From contig JAPFBL010000563.1 in NCBI GenBank assembly GCA_026182355.1, positions 72,501 to 136,500 on the forward strand: a stretch of DNA of 64,000 bases. The letters run 5' to 3'. Numbering within the stretch: position 1 is the first letter of the stretch; each line of letters opens with the position of its first letter. Positions 34,945 to 46,289 of this stretch are shown here, in pieces. This DNA comes from Hermatobates lingyangjiaoensis. Taxonomy: Eukaryota; Arthropoda; Insecta; Hemiptera; Hermatobatidae. The notes beneath the pieces were generated by a model. The model was not told where the DNA came from, made no database searches, and saw only the letters and a list, made by a program, of their open reading frames with translations. The position numbers and the translations under genes were made by a program.

Positions 34945-35165
34945 TATATACGATCAAACCACAATATGAAATAGGAAAATATGACGAAGATCTTTCAACC
35001 GTAACAAGCAGTCTTCGTCAGAGTCAAAAACCCAACTGCTGGGTTTTGGGTTGGATCAGTTGGGTTTTTGACTCGGACGAAGACCGCTTGTTACGGTTGA
35101 AAGTTGTTAGTCTTATTTTCCCTTTCATATCGTGGTTTGATCATTGATTGTTATTTAAGGTGTAT
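34945..35165. mobile_element. Family A pLTR inverted pair
   Basis: Left core intact on the minus strand (34980-35030). Right core has CTCGGACGA-type change ('gactcggacgaagac') and GAAAGTTGTTAGTC, so the right palindrome is lost. Confidence 0.72.
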
Positions 35166-35169
35166 AATG

Positions 35170-35316
35170 AAATAAATGAATGAAAAATTCTTTAATTGAG
35201 GGCTACAGCCCATAGTTTACATTACGGGGGTAGCCGTACAGTAGAGACTGAGTCTCTTCTACCGGGCTTTTTCCCCCTTAGACAATATTTGAAACCTTAC
35301 AGACTAAAGGCAATTT

Positions 35317-35360
<44 letters not shown>

Positions 35361-35660
35361 TTATTAATGGTGGATATTCTATAAGTTTTGATTGATTCTA
35401 TCGACTAGTAAAGTTAAAACTAATTATATTAAATATAATAATAGGGATTATAATGAAATTATAATAATATTAAGGTTCACAATAATAGTAGAATAATAAT
35501 AATAATAAAATAAATATAATGATAATAATAACAATAACAATAAATAATAATAACACTAGTATTAGTAAATAATAATAACTATAGTTTATTAATAGTTGTA
35601 AGTTGTAACGAAGGCTGGTCACCGAGTGAGGAGTGGTTAAGGTCGTCTGCTATGTGCGCC
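35170..35660. repeat. (AAT)n-rich low-complexity block
   Basis: Pure (AAT)n at about 35319-35356, then diverged AAT/AAC repeats to 35560. Before it, 35195-35275 is G+C-richer ('gagggctacagcccatagtt') and could be the 3' end of an unidentified retroelement. Confidence 0.6.
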
Positions 35661-35734
35661 GCATCTGGGATGGAGACTAGACTGGGTGTTTATGTGAAAT
35701 ATATACTCATATATAGAGTCATTACCTGTCTGCG

Positions 35735-35800
35735 GATCACATATATCTCCCTGATGAGGAAACATGTATCAGCCAGCATATGTGGTGTGGTTTTCAATAA
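35735..35800 (+). mobile_element. Hammerhead-like remnant lacking helix II
   Basis: CTGATGA is joined almost directly to GAAACATGTA. The helix III palindrome ACATGT is the same as in the PLE at 21693. Helix II is missing, so no activity is expected. Confidence 0.4.
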
Positions 35801-35984
35801 TGTATGTCTTAAGAATTATTTTCTGTAAAAATATCATTGAGAGGTCACCATGCAATAATATCTTCCTTTGAACCAACAAACCGGAAATAGAAGCATTAAC
35901 AATCCGCAGTACAAACAACATTGTAACTTCAAATTCTACAAAACAAATAACTTGTGTCCAGTCCAGTGTTTATACTCGTACTTA

Positions 35985-36375
35985 TTAATCAAGAGAGACT
36001 GTACAACCTTTACCCCTATTGACATGAAGACAAAGGATTACTTGCCTGAAAGACTAACAAGAGATTCAAGGAAAAAAAAATCATATCATCAGTATACAAT
36101 AGAAATAACCAACACCCAACCACCATAAAAAACAGAGACGGAAAGGAAATCAGGTGTTCACTGCAAAGTGAGGCTATTATTTTCTACCAATATCTTTATC
36201 TCAAAGAGGGACTGTGCAACCTCTATATCTATTGGCGGAATAGCAGAGGAGTGACTGGGACCTTCGTCAAACAGCCACACACCTGGACCTACAAAATACT
36301 CTATTCCTATTGGTCACCATCTGAACTAATCATATATCTTTCCCCAGACAAATCATAGAAACCAATATATATATA
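35985..36375 (+). pseudogene. Degenerate PLE-like GIY-YIG start, two repeats
   Basis: RDCTTFTPID (about 35994) and RDCATSISIG (about 36206) resemble GDCATLPSKYIG at the start of the GIY-YIG domain of the PLE-K copy at 44250. The surrounding nucleotides also match the minus-strand copy at 36541-36810. Stops and frameshifts interrupt every frame. Assignment to a PLE endonuclease is inferred from this short motif only. Confidence 0.4.
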
Positions 36376-36388
36376 TATATTTGTATAT

Positions 36389-36535
36389 TTTTCAAGGGAC
36401 CGGAATAATCTTCTTGCGTCTTATTCCGGTCCCTTGAAAAACATACGAGGAAACTAGTTAATCGTAAATATGGCGTATTGTTTAATCAAACCTGTATAAA
36501 TGAAGGACTGCTTCCTAAATATACCAATATATATA
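36389..36535 (+). pseudogene. PLE N-terminal peptide with head-to-head junction
   Basis: A hairpin with 21-bp perfect arms ('tttttcaagggaccggaata' and inverse, 36389-36442) leads into a frame reading NRKYGVLFNQTCINEGLLP then KYTNI, ending at (TA)n (36528). This is the conserved PLE N-terminal block. The inverted arm on its left is the stub of an opposite-strand copy, as at P1 and P2. Confidence 0.65.
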
Positions 36536-36540
36536 TATAT

Positions 36541-36830
36541 ATGATTTGTTGCGATATTGACCAATGGGAGTAGAGTTACAGGTCCATGCGTAAGGTCCCA
36601 GTTGCCCGCTGCTCAGCAAAAAGCCTTTGCGTTCTGCCAATAGGTATAGAGGTTGCACAGTCCCTCTGTGTTAAATGATGTTTGGCAGAAAACATTAGCC
36701 TCACTTTACAGTGAACTCCTGTTCCCTTTCTATTTTTGATTTTTGTGGTACCACCACATTGGTCAACATCGCAACAAATCATATTCATTTCCCCGGACAA
36801 CTCATAGAAAACTATATATATATACTCGAG
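36541..36830 (-). pseudogene. Degenerate PLE-like GIY-YIG start (-)
   Basis: Minus frame with VHCKVRLMFSAKHH and RDCATSIPIGRT, sister to the copies at 35985-36375. No catalytic domain remainder is present. Confidence 0.4.
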
Positions 36831-37000
36831 TTCAAACTTACAAACTCCACTTTTTGGAGAATCCGTCTCCAGGAGAAAAAAAAAGGGATTGCTCGAAAAT
36901 ATAAGTTTGTGTGTTTCTTTGGTCTATTTGTTACTCTTCTTCGATTGTGAACTCGTAGTGTGTCCAGTTTGGATCGTCTTTCCAATTTTATAGTGAATAT
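36825..37000. mobile_element. Family C pLTR, degenerate
   Basis: Minus strand near 36880-36845: CTC, CTGGAGA, C, GGA...TCC then AAAA, the family C core with both boxes mutated. The outer arm 'gtgtccagtttggatcgtct' recurs at 58150-58180. Confidence 0.55.
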
Positions 37001-37009
37001 ATATTTCAA

Positions 37010-37535
37010 CACTTGTCACTTATGTAGCGTTTGCTTTAATATTGTAGCAGTATTTCCTTCTTTTAATGATGTATATCATTGAGGCAGGACTCGTTATCTT
37101 CACACACTGATAAGTTCATATTAACATGTCACGCTATCTCTTGAACTGAATGAATTTAATGTACCTTAATGTGACATTCCTCCCCCCCCCCCCCCCACTC
37201 CAATCGCCAATTCTCCACAGACAGGAAATAATTTGAACAAAGAATGTCAGAACCGTGATTTGTTCATTGTCGTATTGAAGTCTATCGATGAGTTTATCGC
37301 CTCATTGTTGAAGGTTTGAGACGTCCACTTTCTCTCACGCAAAACTTTCCTGTAAACATTCTCATTATCTACGAGTATACCTGCGGCAGTTAAACGCACC
37401 ACAACTAACATTTGTGTACAATAATAGTGATTTTTTTCTTTTTTTTTAAAGCTATGCTTTGTTCTATCAACTTTTATGAAATTTAACTTACGTATATATA
37501 TAAATGAAAATACTAAACTGTCCAAACCGGACAGA
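37010..37535. other. Unassigned; poly-C run at 37183-37196
   Basis: No gene or mobile-element ends recognised. Confidence 0.35.
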
Positions 37536-37539
37536 TAAA

Positions 37540-37775
37540 TAAATGAAAAAGACAACACATACAAGAAACGAGAAAACTTACTGGATCAATGATTTCGAAC
37601 TGAAGTTCGTTGTCAGGAAGAGGAGTAGGAGGGAAGAAGAGGACCACTGGTACACCTGAACTCACGTACCTCTTCTTCTTCCCTTCTACTCTCTTCCTGA
37701 CGATGAACTTTAGTTCGAAATTATTGATCCAGTAAGTTTTCTCGTTTCTTGTATGTGTGTTATATATATATATAA
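37540..37775. mobile_element. Family E pLTR inverted pair
   Basis: Right core (about 37697-37730): CTGACGA, T, GAAC-TTTA-GTTC, GAAA, TTATT, GATCC. The left (minus) core reads CTGACAA. Arms 'acatacaagaaacgagaaaa' and inverse; (TA)n at 37762. Confidence 0.68.
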
Positions 37776-38005
37776 AGGTTAGCTCAGTGGTTAATGTACT
37801 CGTTTCTGAACTGGTGGGTCCGGGGTTCAATACCCACTCTGGCTCTCGATTTATTGACGTGGGAAGTGAATAAATCTGAACACGTCGTCCGTCCCTCGCA
37901 GAAGACGTTCGTCGTTGGTCTCGAGGCTGTACAATGTCAGGTACTCATTTAGAGATCCGTACTCTACACAAAATCGAGTCAAGCGAAATTTAGGACTGCC
38001 AGTAT
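37776..38005 (+). mobile_element. tRNA-derived SINE, 3'-truncated
   Basis: A box 'gttagctcagtgg', B box 'ggttcaatacc' and body to 'tttaggactgccag'. It directly follows a (TA)n tract. Confidence 0.78.
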
Positions 38006-38221
38006 ATACTCAAACCAGTAATATGGCTGTCCTATTAGTATAATAGGTGCCAAATAATAAATGAGCTATACTTTGTGGACCCAGAACAGTACTAAGAGGT
38101 GAATAGTTGTAATTGTGGTCTTTGGAAAAAGAAAACAAACATATCAGGTCCAGTATGCTGAGGAAGAACTTCTTTCACAGCAATATGGTCTAATTTTATT
38201 CAACATTTATCATATTTAAAT

Positions 38222-38320
38222 GATTAGTTGAGCAATCCGTAATTGTTTGGTATTTACTCATTCTGAGGTAAAATGTGTGGAGACTTTTGTTGGTTTATCC
38301 ATTTTACCTCAGAATTTATC
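38222..38320. mobile_element. Family H-tail inverted repeat
   Basis: 'gtttggtatttactcattct' then 'gaggtaaaatgtgtggagac' mirrored by 'ttttacctcagaat'. Reverse-oriented sister of 9073-9213. Confidence 0.6.
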
Positions 38321-39190
38321 ATATTACCCTATCACCAAATCGACCCACAATGACCTTGTCAAGAAGGCATTCATTCTACTTCAGAAATCCAAAAGTTGAC
38401 ATTATTATTTCAGAATCAGTGGGATGCATTTATGTTATAAAATATTCTCTTTTTTGATATATTGTACAAATAAGACTTATATCCCGTCAAATTCAGTTTA
38501 TTGAATATCATTTCTCCAATAAGAAATGATTTCTACTCCTAATCATTAATTCAAGTATTACAGATATCTCTTTCAAAGATTGACATCTTTATATATATAT
38601 ATGTATAATACAAGATGAAGTAGGTGCTATTTAAATTTTACAATAAATACGCCTGATCTGGTTCGGTTTGATTAGTAAAATATGCAGCCTCTTTTGAAAA
38701 GAGGTCACTAATGGGACAAGGTCTATTTATAGAGTCTGATACAGTTAAGCGTAGATTAGCCAACCTGTTGACATTTCGGAATGCTATTACGGCTACGCTA
38801 TTGGTATTTTGTCATTCGTACATGGTTTCTGAGGTTTGAGTAGATCTAAACTTGACCTATCTTCAGAACAAGTTATTCTTGACACCCCCCCCCCCCCCCC
38901 CCCATCCATTCATTTTACTGCATTAAAGTTTATTCCCTCTTTCCATTATCTCTTCTACCATTCTTTTTGATTATATCGGCACACAGTTAATCTATCTGTG
39001 TTTTGTTTTAATTCCTATTAATAAATTGAAATATTCATACATACAAAGAAAGAATAAAGCGTTCTGTTCATTGTTAAATGAACTATCAAATTACCAATTT
39101 ATTTCTCCAAATTTTATCTTGGCACCTATTATTAATGTTTTGACTCACTTTTGTGTTTTTCCTTTTCATTTGTTCTCTCTCTCTCTCTCT
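38320..39190. other. Unassigned; poly-C run at 38885-38903
   Basis: A/T-rich, with a C homopolymer of about 18 bases and a short CT tract at 39176-39190. Confidence 0.4.
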
Positions 39191-39202
39191 ATATATATAT
39201 AT

Positions 39203-39600
39203 AAAGATTTCACATAAACACGTGAAACAACAATCAATGATCAAACCACAATAAGAAATGGGAAAACAAGACTAAGATCTTTCAACCGTAACAAGCGGTC
39301 TTCGTCAGAGTCAAAAACCCAACTGAACACTAGATGCAGAAAACATCTGGTGAGGAGTTGAGAAGAGTGGGAGGGAAGAGTGGTATTTTAAAAGGGTGAA
39401 AGCACAGGAAAGGACTAATGTCCAGAAAGGGATGTTTGGGGAAACAAAGGAGTACAGTAAGAAAAAGTAAAAAACTATCCGCTAGCTGTCAACCCTCTTT
39501 GAAGAGGCTATTCCCCTCGTGATGAAAGTATCAAGTTTGAAGAGACCGTTACTAATGTTTATAATATTAGATCTATTAAATTTAATAAGAGACGATTCAA
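39203..39600 (-). pseudogene. PLE 3' end: protein C-terminus, UTR and family A pLTR
   Basis: Minus strand. 39600-39482 encodes ESSLIKFNRSNIINISNGLF then KLDTFITRGI up to a stop at 39482-39484. It aligns with the C-terminus of P1 (ESALIKDFSKNLVNTSPGLF, KLDEFLIEGI). About 155 bp of 3' UTR follows, then a family A pLTR (39325-39203) with GACT, CTGACGA, helix II, GAAAGATCTTAGTC. This physical order shows family A is the terminal repeat of a PLE. The 5' side is lost into (TA)n at 39603. Confidence 0.78.
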
Positions 39601-39659
39601 TAATATATATATATATATTATATATATATATAATTAAAAGAAACGGTCCAGCCGAATTT

Positions 39660-39935
39660 TTTAAATAAAATAAATTCAAAACGAAGGAAACAGACATAAA
39701 GACACAGACATAACTCACATCGATATTTCGACCATCGTCGTCATCAGGAGGTGTGAAGAGCGAAGAGTCCCACAGGAAGGCAAGGCCGAGTTTAGTCGCC
39801 GCCTTGCCTTCCTGCGAGACTCTTCGCTCTTCACACCTCCTGATGACGACGATGGTCGAAATATCGATGTGAGTTATGTCTGTGTCTTTATGTCTGTTTC
39901 CTTCGTTTTGAATTTATTTTATATATATATATATA
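39660..39935. mobile_element. Family B pLTR inverted pair with two intact cores
   Basis: Plus core 39832-39873: CACACCTC, CTGATGA (39840-39846), C, GAC-GATG-GTC, GAAA (39858-39861), TAT, C, GATGTGAG. Predicted cleavage is after 39865 and palindrome ATAT spans helix III. Minus core 39714-39755 is its mirror. The fold lies near 39790. (TA)n lies at both ends. Confidence 0.78.
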
Positions 39936-40140
39936 AAGATTTCACATAAACACGTGAAACAACAATCAATGATCAAACCATAATAAGAAATGGGAAAACA
40001 AGACTAAGATCATCTTTCAACCGTAACAAACGGTCTTCGTCAGAGGTCAGTTGGGTTTTTGACTCTGACGAAGAGCGCTTGTTACAGTTGAAAGATCTTA
40101 GTCTTGTTTTCCCATTTCTTATTGTGGTTTGATAACATAT
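39936..40140. mobile_element. Family A pLTR inverted pair
   Basis: Left core carries a 3-bp repeat ('gatcatctttc') inside helix III. Right core is intact apart from helix II changes ('agagcgcttgttacagtt'). Confidence 0.72.
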
Positions 40141-40377
40141 ATATAAATAATATTTGTGAGATTTTAAATTTTCTGCCTACTTTTGTCTTTATCAGTTTTT
40201 TGAATTTCTTTTCCAAATCTCGTATTAGTCCTTTAAATTCTCCAGGAACTAGGTATATTAGCTCACCATATGATTTTCTGTCCATTTTTAATCGTATTTA
40301 TTATTACCAACGTTTCAGTCTTCTTTGATCATCTACAGGTTCCCCAAACATACGAATATATAGTATTATATATAATA

Positions 40378-40880
40378 AATTATCAAACAACAATATGAAA
40401 TTGGAAAAAAGACCAAGATCTTTCAACTGTAACAAGTGGTCTTCGCAGAGTCAAAAACCTAGCTCTGACGAAAACCCCTTGTTATGGTTGAAAGATCTTA
40501 GTTTTTTTTTCTCATTTCATATTGTGGCTTGATCATTGATTGTTACTTCAAGTGTTTATGTGAAATATTTTTATTATTATATATAATATGTATATATATA
40601 AATAAAACAACATAAAAGTTTATCAGGAATCGGTTAGTTCTTCAGGTTCAAATTAAACTCTCATTCCTAACGTTTCGGTTTCCATTAGAAACCTTTTTCA
40701 TAGGCTTATGTCACATCCGTATGTTCTCATGGATGTGACATGGAAATAAAACATATGGATGTGATATTAGTCTATGAAAAGAGTTTTAAATAGATACACA
40801 ACCTTTGCCATGAGTGTTTAATTTGAACCTGAAGAACTAACCGTTATCGTGATAAACGTTTATTTTGTTTCTACTTTTAC
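40378..40880. mobile_element. Family A degenerate pair, then family F inverted pair
   Basis: 40378-40575: both family A arms, cores damaged. 40606-40875: family F arms 'gtttatcaggaatcggttag' and inverse around 40735; the right core lost GAAACG. Confidence 0.6.
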
Positions 40881-40964
40881 TTTTGTTTTTACTTTTTGTT
40901 TTCACTAACGATACTTAAATATATATAACTCAATGTTTTCATATCTCGCCCGTATATTTTTCTT

Positions 40965-41060
40965 TGTTTTTTTGAGGTTTGGTCTACCGTCAAACATCAA
41001 AATGCCTTTGAGCCAACGTTTCGTCTATATTTGTTTGTAATCTTCAGTTGTAGAATCCAT
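40965..41060 (-). mobile_element. Family G pLTR fragment with core
   Basis: Minus strand: CTGAAGA, T, helix II region, GAAACGTTGGC. Palindrome ACGT is retained. Confidence 0.55.
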
Positions 41061-41750
41061 TGTTTGGTAAAAACTGTCCAGAGAACATTACCGCTTTTTG
41101 CAAACTAAGTTGAAGCCACGAATGATGCTCGAGGTGACCTCAATGAGGTTTGATCATCTCGACTCAATCTAAAGATTTTCCCAAAACCGTTACCGACACC
41201 TGGCTCTCTTGCCACGATTTATAAAAACTCTTGCTTTATACTTATTTGGGGGAGTTTCTGTTTAAGAAAATGTATTATATTTGAAGTAAAGTTACATCTG
41301 ATGACTATTGCATTCCACTTGAAATGCCAAATAGAGGTAAAAACCTTTCCACGAAGGTTATACAGGAATAAGGAAGGTAACCAAAACATACGTTCACAAT
41401 AATGTACAACAGTAAATGCACCTAAAAATCCACCAAAGAAAGAGTATTTTCTTCTTATTTCTATATTATATTGTTTTTTAGTTTATCTTATTTTTTTAAT
41501 TTTTTTCTATTATTATTATTCTATTATTTTTTTACTTTCTCTACTTTAACATTACTGATAACCTGGGTTATTATTAACTTTTATTTTTTCTATTACTTCT
41601 ATAAGTAACTGCTAACTTTTTTGTTTTTATCTTCAGTTTGTTCTTTGATGACATATAACAATAGACCTCAAAAAAAGTTTCTCTCTTGTTTTTTTGTGAT
41701 GTTTACTTTATTATATGTACGTGTTTTGTGATTAATTTTTATATATACAA
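41060..41750. other. Unassigned, T-rich right half
   Basis: No gene; 41450-41640 is low-complexity T/TTA-rich. Confidence 0.4.
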
Positions 41751-41754
41751 AACA

Positions 41755-42405
41755 ATATTTTACATAAACACGTGAAGTAACAATCAATGAAATCGATTGA
41801 AGAAATCCAATCAGTTCCGTTTTTGACTCTGACGAAGACAACTTGTTGTGATTGAAAGATCTTAGTCTTCCCCCCTCCTCCCATTTCATATTGTGGTTTG
41901 ATCACTGATCATGTATATATATAACAGATTCAATAATATATCGACCGTTTGATAGAATAAGTGGGTTATCTAATCGGGATTCGGTTCAAAAATTTTCTAG
42001 CTTCAAAAATCAAACTCTCATTGCCGACGTTTCGATTTTATTTTAAAAGCCTTTTTCATAGGCAGAAGTAAGAATTTTTTGACTAAGAAAATGAAATTTA
42101 CATTATTTTGTAAATTTTGTTCATTACAATTATAAGTTACATTACAACTAGATTGGTGTTCCTTTAAATAATGTAAATTTCATTTTCTTAGTCAGAAAAT
42201 TCTTACTTCTGCCAATGAAAAAGGTTTTAAAATAAAACCAAAACGTCGGCAATGAGAGTTTGATTTTTTGAAAAACAAATTTTTTTGGGTTTTTGACTCT
42301 GACGAAGACCGCTTGTTACGGTTGAAAGATCTTAGTCTTGTTTTCCCATTTCTTATTGTGGTTTGATCATTGATTGTTGTTTCACGTGTTTATGTGAAAT
42401 CTTTT
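41755..42405. mobile_element. Family A, family F pair, family A (+)
   Basis: 41755-41915: family A left end without core, right arm with CTGACGA and GAAAGATCTTAGTC. 41930-42275: family F inverted pair, left GAAACGTC, right AAAACGTC. 42295-42337: intact family A core (cleavage predicted after 42333) leading to the terminus and (TA)n at 42406. Confidence 0.68.
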
Positions 42406-42754
42406 TATATATATATATATATGGTCAATTAATCAACGAAAAAAAAAATATATGATCATCTACATTTTCATTTCATTACCTGACCTTCTTTGGAAAATAT
42501 GTTTTGACACACCGTTGACAAATTAGAAGGCTAGAATACCTCAGCAAAGGAAGTGGTCAATTCAAAAGCTGTTACTAACTATTTATCCTTCTTGTTTGGA
42601 ATAAAATTGAAAAAAGAAATTAGAGGAATTATAATCATTGGTGGCTTTATTATAAGACATTATCTTATTGACACACATTTTGTTAGTATATGTATAACTA
42701 ACAGAGGTTAGTTGAAATCACATTATTCAATGATTCCGTCATACCTCATATAGA

Positions 42755-43145
42755 GGAGTAGGAGTTGCTCAACCGGTTTCAGACGCTGTCCATCTTCAAG
42801 TAGAACTGATTAAGAGTCACTGCGTCATGGTTTTATACCACTTCAAAACATGCCGTCTTTCTATATATGGTGCCTAGGTTTTAAAGAATCAAATTTATTA
42901 AATAATATAAATAATAGAGAATTTGATTTTATTCTTTACACGTTCATTATATATATTTATAATTTTGATAAAAGTATCGATCATGAAGTAGAAACAAAAT
43001 AAAATTTATTATGACTCTGTCAGTTCTTCAGGTTTAAGTTAGATTCTCAATGCCTTGAGAGTTTACATGAGTTTTGAGGGTTTCGTATTGAGAGTTTAAT
43101 TTGAAACAGAAGGACTGATGAAATCCTGATAAATCAGGATTTATA
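42755..43145 (-). mobile_element. Family J core and degenerate family F pair
   Basis: 42800-42760, minus: TTGAAGA, T, GGAC-AGC-GTCT, GAAA, CCGGTT, GAG. First box TTGAAGA as in other family J copies. 43003-43145 holds short family F arms without a core. Confidence 0.5.
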
Positions 43146-43159
43146 TATATATATATACA

Positions 43160-43562
43160 TAAAGAGTTCACATAAAAACGTGAAATAACAATCAATGATC
43201 AAACCACAATATGGAATGGGAAAACAAGACTAAGATCTTTCAACCGTAACAACCGGTCTTCGTCAGAGTCAAAAACCCAATACTTGGGGTTTTCCCATTT
43301 CATATTGTGGTTTGATCATTGAGATATGTATATATATATATATAAAAAGATTTCACATAAACACGTGAAACAACAATCAATGATCAAACCACAATAAGAA
43401 ATGGGAAAACAAGACTAAGATTTTTCAACCGTAACAAGCGGTCTTCGTCAGAGTCAAAAACCCAACTCAGTTGGGTTTTTGACTCTGACGAAGACCGCTT
43501 GTTACGGTTGAAAGATCTTAGTCTTGTTTTCCCATTTCTTATTGTGGTTTGATCATTGATTG
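43160..43562. mobile_element. Two family A pLTR inverted pairs in succession
   Basis: 43161-43320: left core intact, right arm reduced to its outer end. 43346-43562: near-perfect palindrome with plus core 43481-43523 (cleavage predicted after 43519) and minus core 43413-43455, whose GATC is mutated to AATC. (TA)n separates the two pairs. Confidence 0.78.
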
Positions 43563-44730
43563 TATATATATATATATATATATATAATTAAAGTTGGCAG
43601 CAGCTTCTGCGTTGACCAATTTCTTACTGATGTTCTCTAGTTTCCTAACTAGTTTTCGGTAACTTTCGGGTATTTTCCAAAGGAGTTCTGTTAACGACAT
43701 GAAAGGAAAGAAGTTGAACACTAAACACTTTAACACTTTAAACTAAAACTATAATTTGAAACTTAATCTAAAACACAAGCTTTCGGATCACATTAGCCAT
43801 CTTCAGGTAAAAAAAACGAAAATATTAAACAAGGCAAAAAGGTACAGTACAAAGGGTAGTTAACAACTAACTATTATAGAAAAGCAAGAAATGCGGAAGG
43901 GAGGGAGGTGTGAGTGGGAGGGCATGCAGGGCAGGGCACTGCACCCCAACTACCTGCCTGTCCTCTCACCGACCTCTCTTACTATCTTAAAAGTATTATC
44001 AAAATTTTTTAAACTCGGTATGGCTTTAAGGTCACTATTTTGAATATTTAACGAAGGGTTATATTCTTTAATATATATGGCTTCGAGTATATGCAGTGTG
44101 ATGTCGTCTTGGAAGCTCTGCAAGATGGTTGTCCCCTCAGTCAGGTTCTCTCTTGATAGTTTCTTTTTGTGGACCTCTTCGGCATGGCTCTTCGGTGCTC
44201 CTCCTACAAGGTGGAGAGTCAATCACCGTGATAGCTTAGTCGTAGTCAGCCCTATATACTTCGAAGGTAGGGTTGCACAGTCCCCTGTGATACATTTATA
44301 CTCATATATGAGATGGCTACGCTGCAGCTCGGCGGTTTCTTGTTTTTGGTTTATTATTTATCAGTAGGTTCTTTGTATTTAGGTTTTTGTAGAATATAGT
44401 TAGTTTCAATCGATCTTCTGGGTTGACGGTTTGTACATTATTACCTATTAATTTTTGGAGGGCTATCTCGTCTTGTTGGTACTGGGAGTTCATATATCTA
44501 CGGTAGTATAGACGTATGTACTCTCCCTTGGGCTGAGTAGGTGGGTTAGTTGTGTACTACTTATCCAGGTATATTTTAATAGCTCTCGAAACCTCTTGGT
44601 TGGAGAAACCATTGTTAACTAACACCTGGACGGACTTATCGAGTTCTTGGTGGAGGAGGTTCCAATTACTGCAGTGTGTAAAGGCTCTTCGTATGTAGGC
44701 ATTGATGGTTGATTTCTTATTACATCTCCA
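43563..44730 (-). pseudogene. PLE-K copy: connector, GIY-YIG endonuclease, ribozyme, N-terminal peptide
   Basis: Minus strand, in order. The connector between RT and endonuclease begins near 44725 (YIRRAFTHCSNWNLLHQEL, VNNGFSNQEV), then RLYYRRYMNSQYQQDE and KLTIFYKNLNTKNLL. The GIY-YIG part has GDCATLPSKYIGLTTTKL and GAPKSHAEEVHKKKLSRENL, and the end is LHILEAIYIKEYNPSLNIQ (near 44040). A hammerhead core follows at 43808-43771 (CTGAAGA, T, GG...CC, GAAA, GCTT), then the pLTR peptide YRKLVRKLENISKKLVNAEA running into (TA)n at 43584. The RT is missing, and stops and frameshifts occur in the connector and before YIG. The layout equals that of the copy at 58660-59935. Confidence 0.82.
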
Positions 44731-44739
44731 CACAGAAAG

Positions 44740-45245
44740 GTTTATGTTAAATGTGACAACACGTTTCGAAAACTAAGTTTCTTCTTCAGGTTTACATCTA
44801 AAAAAACATACATTCGTATGAGTTTGAAGGACATAAAAATGAATTATTTGAAATTATGTACAATATATATGATCATATGAATCATATATACAATCAATGT
44901 TGAAACTACAATAAGAAATGAAAAAATGGCCAAGTTCTTTCAACCGTAACTTTTAACCGTAACGGTCTTCGTGGTTTAAACATTTATTGTTATTTTTATT
45001 GAGAAATCCTGTTATGATATATAAAGTATATCATGTATTTTATTCATTTCAAATACATCTTTTTTATGTTTTAAAGTCATAGATATGCATGTTTCTTAGA
45101 TGTATACCTGAACAAGAACACTAAGTCTTCGAAATGCGTTGTTCGTTTTAACATAAACTTCATTTGTATGGAGACATAATTTTTGAAATGCCCCATCATG
45201 AGTAAATACCATACGATAACAGATTGTATAAGTAATGAAAAAGGT
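44740..45245. mobile_element. Family H (-), degenerate family A, family H (+) with tail
   Basis: 44790-44750 (minus): CTGAAGA, A, GAAAC..GTTTTC, GAAA, CGTGTT, palindrome broken. 44885-44985: degraded family A. 45112-45240: CTGAACA, AGAACAC...TTC, GAAA, TGCGTT, then 'tttgtatggagac' and the tail 'gagtaaataccatacgataa'. Confidence 0.58.
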
Positions 45246-45249
45246 CATG

Positions 45250-45930
45250 CGTCATTTGATGTTACATCCCAGTATGATTTGCTTTATTGTTCTGTTGACA
45301 AGTTTCTTTTCTTACTTGTTCAACACTATTAATCAGTCATGATTTTTTTTCGCTTGTTTTTCAGAATTCCAACTTGTTTGTTTTTTTTTTTGTAAATATA
45401 TTCCTTTTTTTTCTAATGAGAACAATTTAGTATTCATTTGAAATAAGGTCAGCTTATAAGTGGATATTCTAGTTTCTAAAGATGTACGACTAAAGAAAAC
45501 TGGTTTCGACAGCCTTGAAATGATGTTCGTTGCTAATGAATTGTTTGACAATACGGGGCTGGGCTTGATTAAAACTTGGCTATTTCGGCGTAGAGTCGCC
45601 GTTTTCCTGAATGCCAAGTTCTTGATACATCTATATGTCATGTGAAGGACACTGGCAAGGTCGGACGTTTCTCTTAACCAAAAACTCCATGTGCGTCAGT
45701 CACGAACACTATTTTTGTTGACTTATATCGCGTATGTAACTCTATTACTTTATTTATTTCTAAAAAAAAATACATTTTCTATCATGTGTAACATTATTAA
45801 ATATTCTAAAGGTCACCATTTTAAATATGTTATGTACGATTAATTCCTTTTTCTTTTATTTAATACTTTGTTTTCAAGGTAAGCTTCCTCTCTACTATTT
45901 CTCAGTTAGACATATACACAAAATACTTAT
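45250..45930. other. No gene recognised
   Basis: Overlapping short frames on both strands at 45333-45645 lack motifs. I treat them as chance. Confidence 0.4.
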
Positions 45931-45934
45931 CTCC

Positions 45935-45938
45935 TCTA

Positions 45939-46030
<92 letters not shown>
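45935..46030. repeat. Compound (CT)n(TA)n microsatellite
   Basis: About 45 bp of CT followed by about 45 bp of TA. Confidence 0.9.
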
Positions 46031-46032
<2 letters not shown>

Positions 46033-46272
46033 TATAGGTTGGCAGCCATTCTTCTTGGAGGCATATTTTGTTGAAATGTACCACAGCTTCGGCATTAACG
46101 ACTTTCAAACTAAGCTGTTCCAGTCTCCTGACAGTCTTACGAATAGGAGGTGGTAATTCCCAGATAAGTTGTCCAAAGGACATTGATTACCACCTTCTAT
46201 TCGTAAGACTCAAGTCGTTAATGCCGAAGCTGTGGTACATTTCAACAAAATATGCCTCCAAGAAGATTACTG
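46028..46272. mobile_element. PLE-K N-terminal peptide, inverted pair
   Basis: The minus arm encodes VRRLEQLSLKVVNAEAVVHF then NKICLQEEWLPTYTNI. The plus arm repeats it from about 46190 with a deletion. Both outer ends run into TA tracts ('actaatata'). The fold is at about 46170-46190. Confidence 0.72.
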
Positions 46273-46289
46273 CCATCCTATACTAATAT

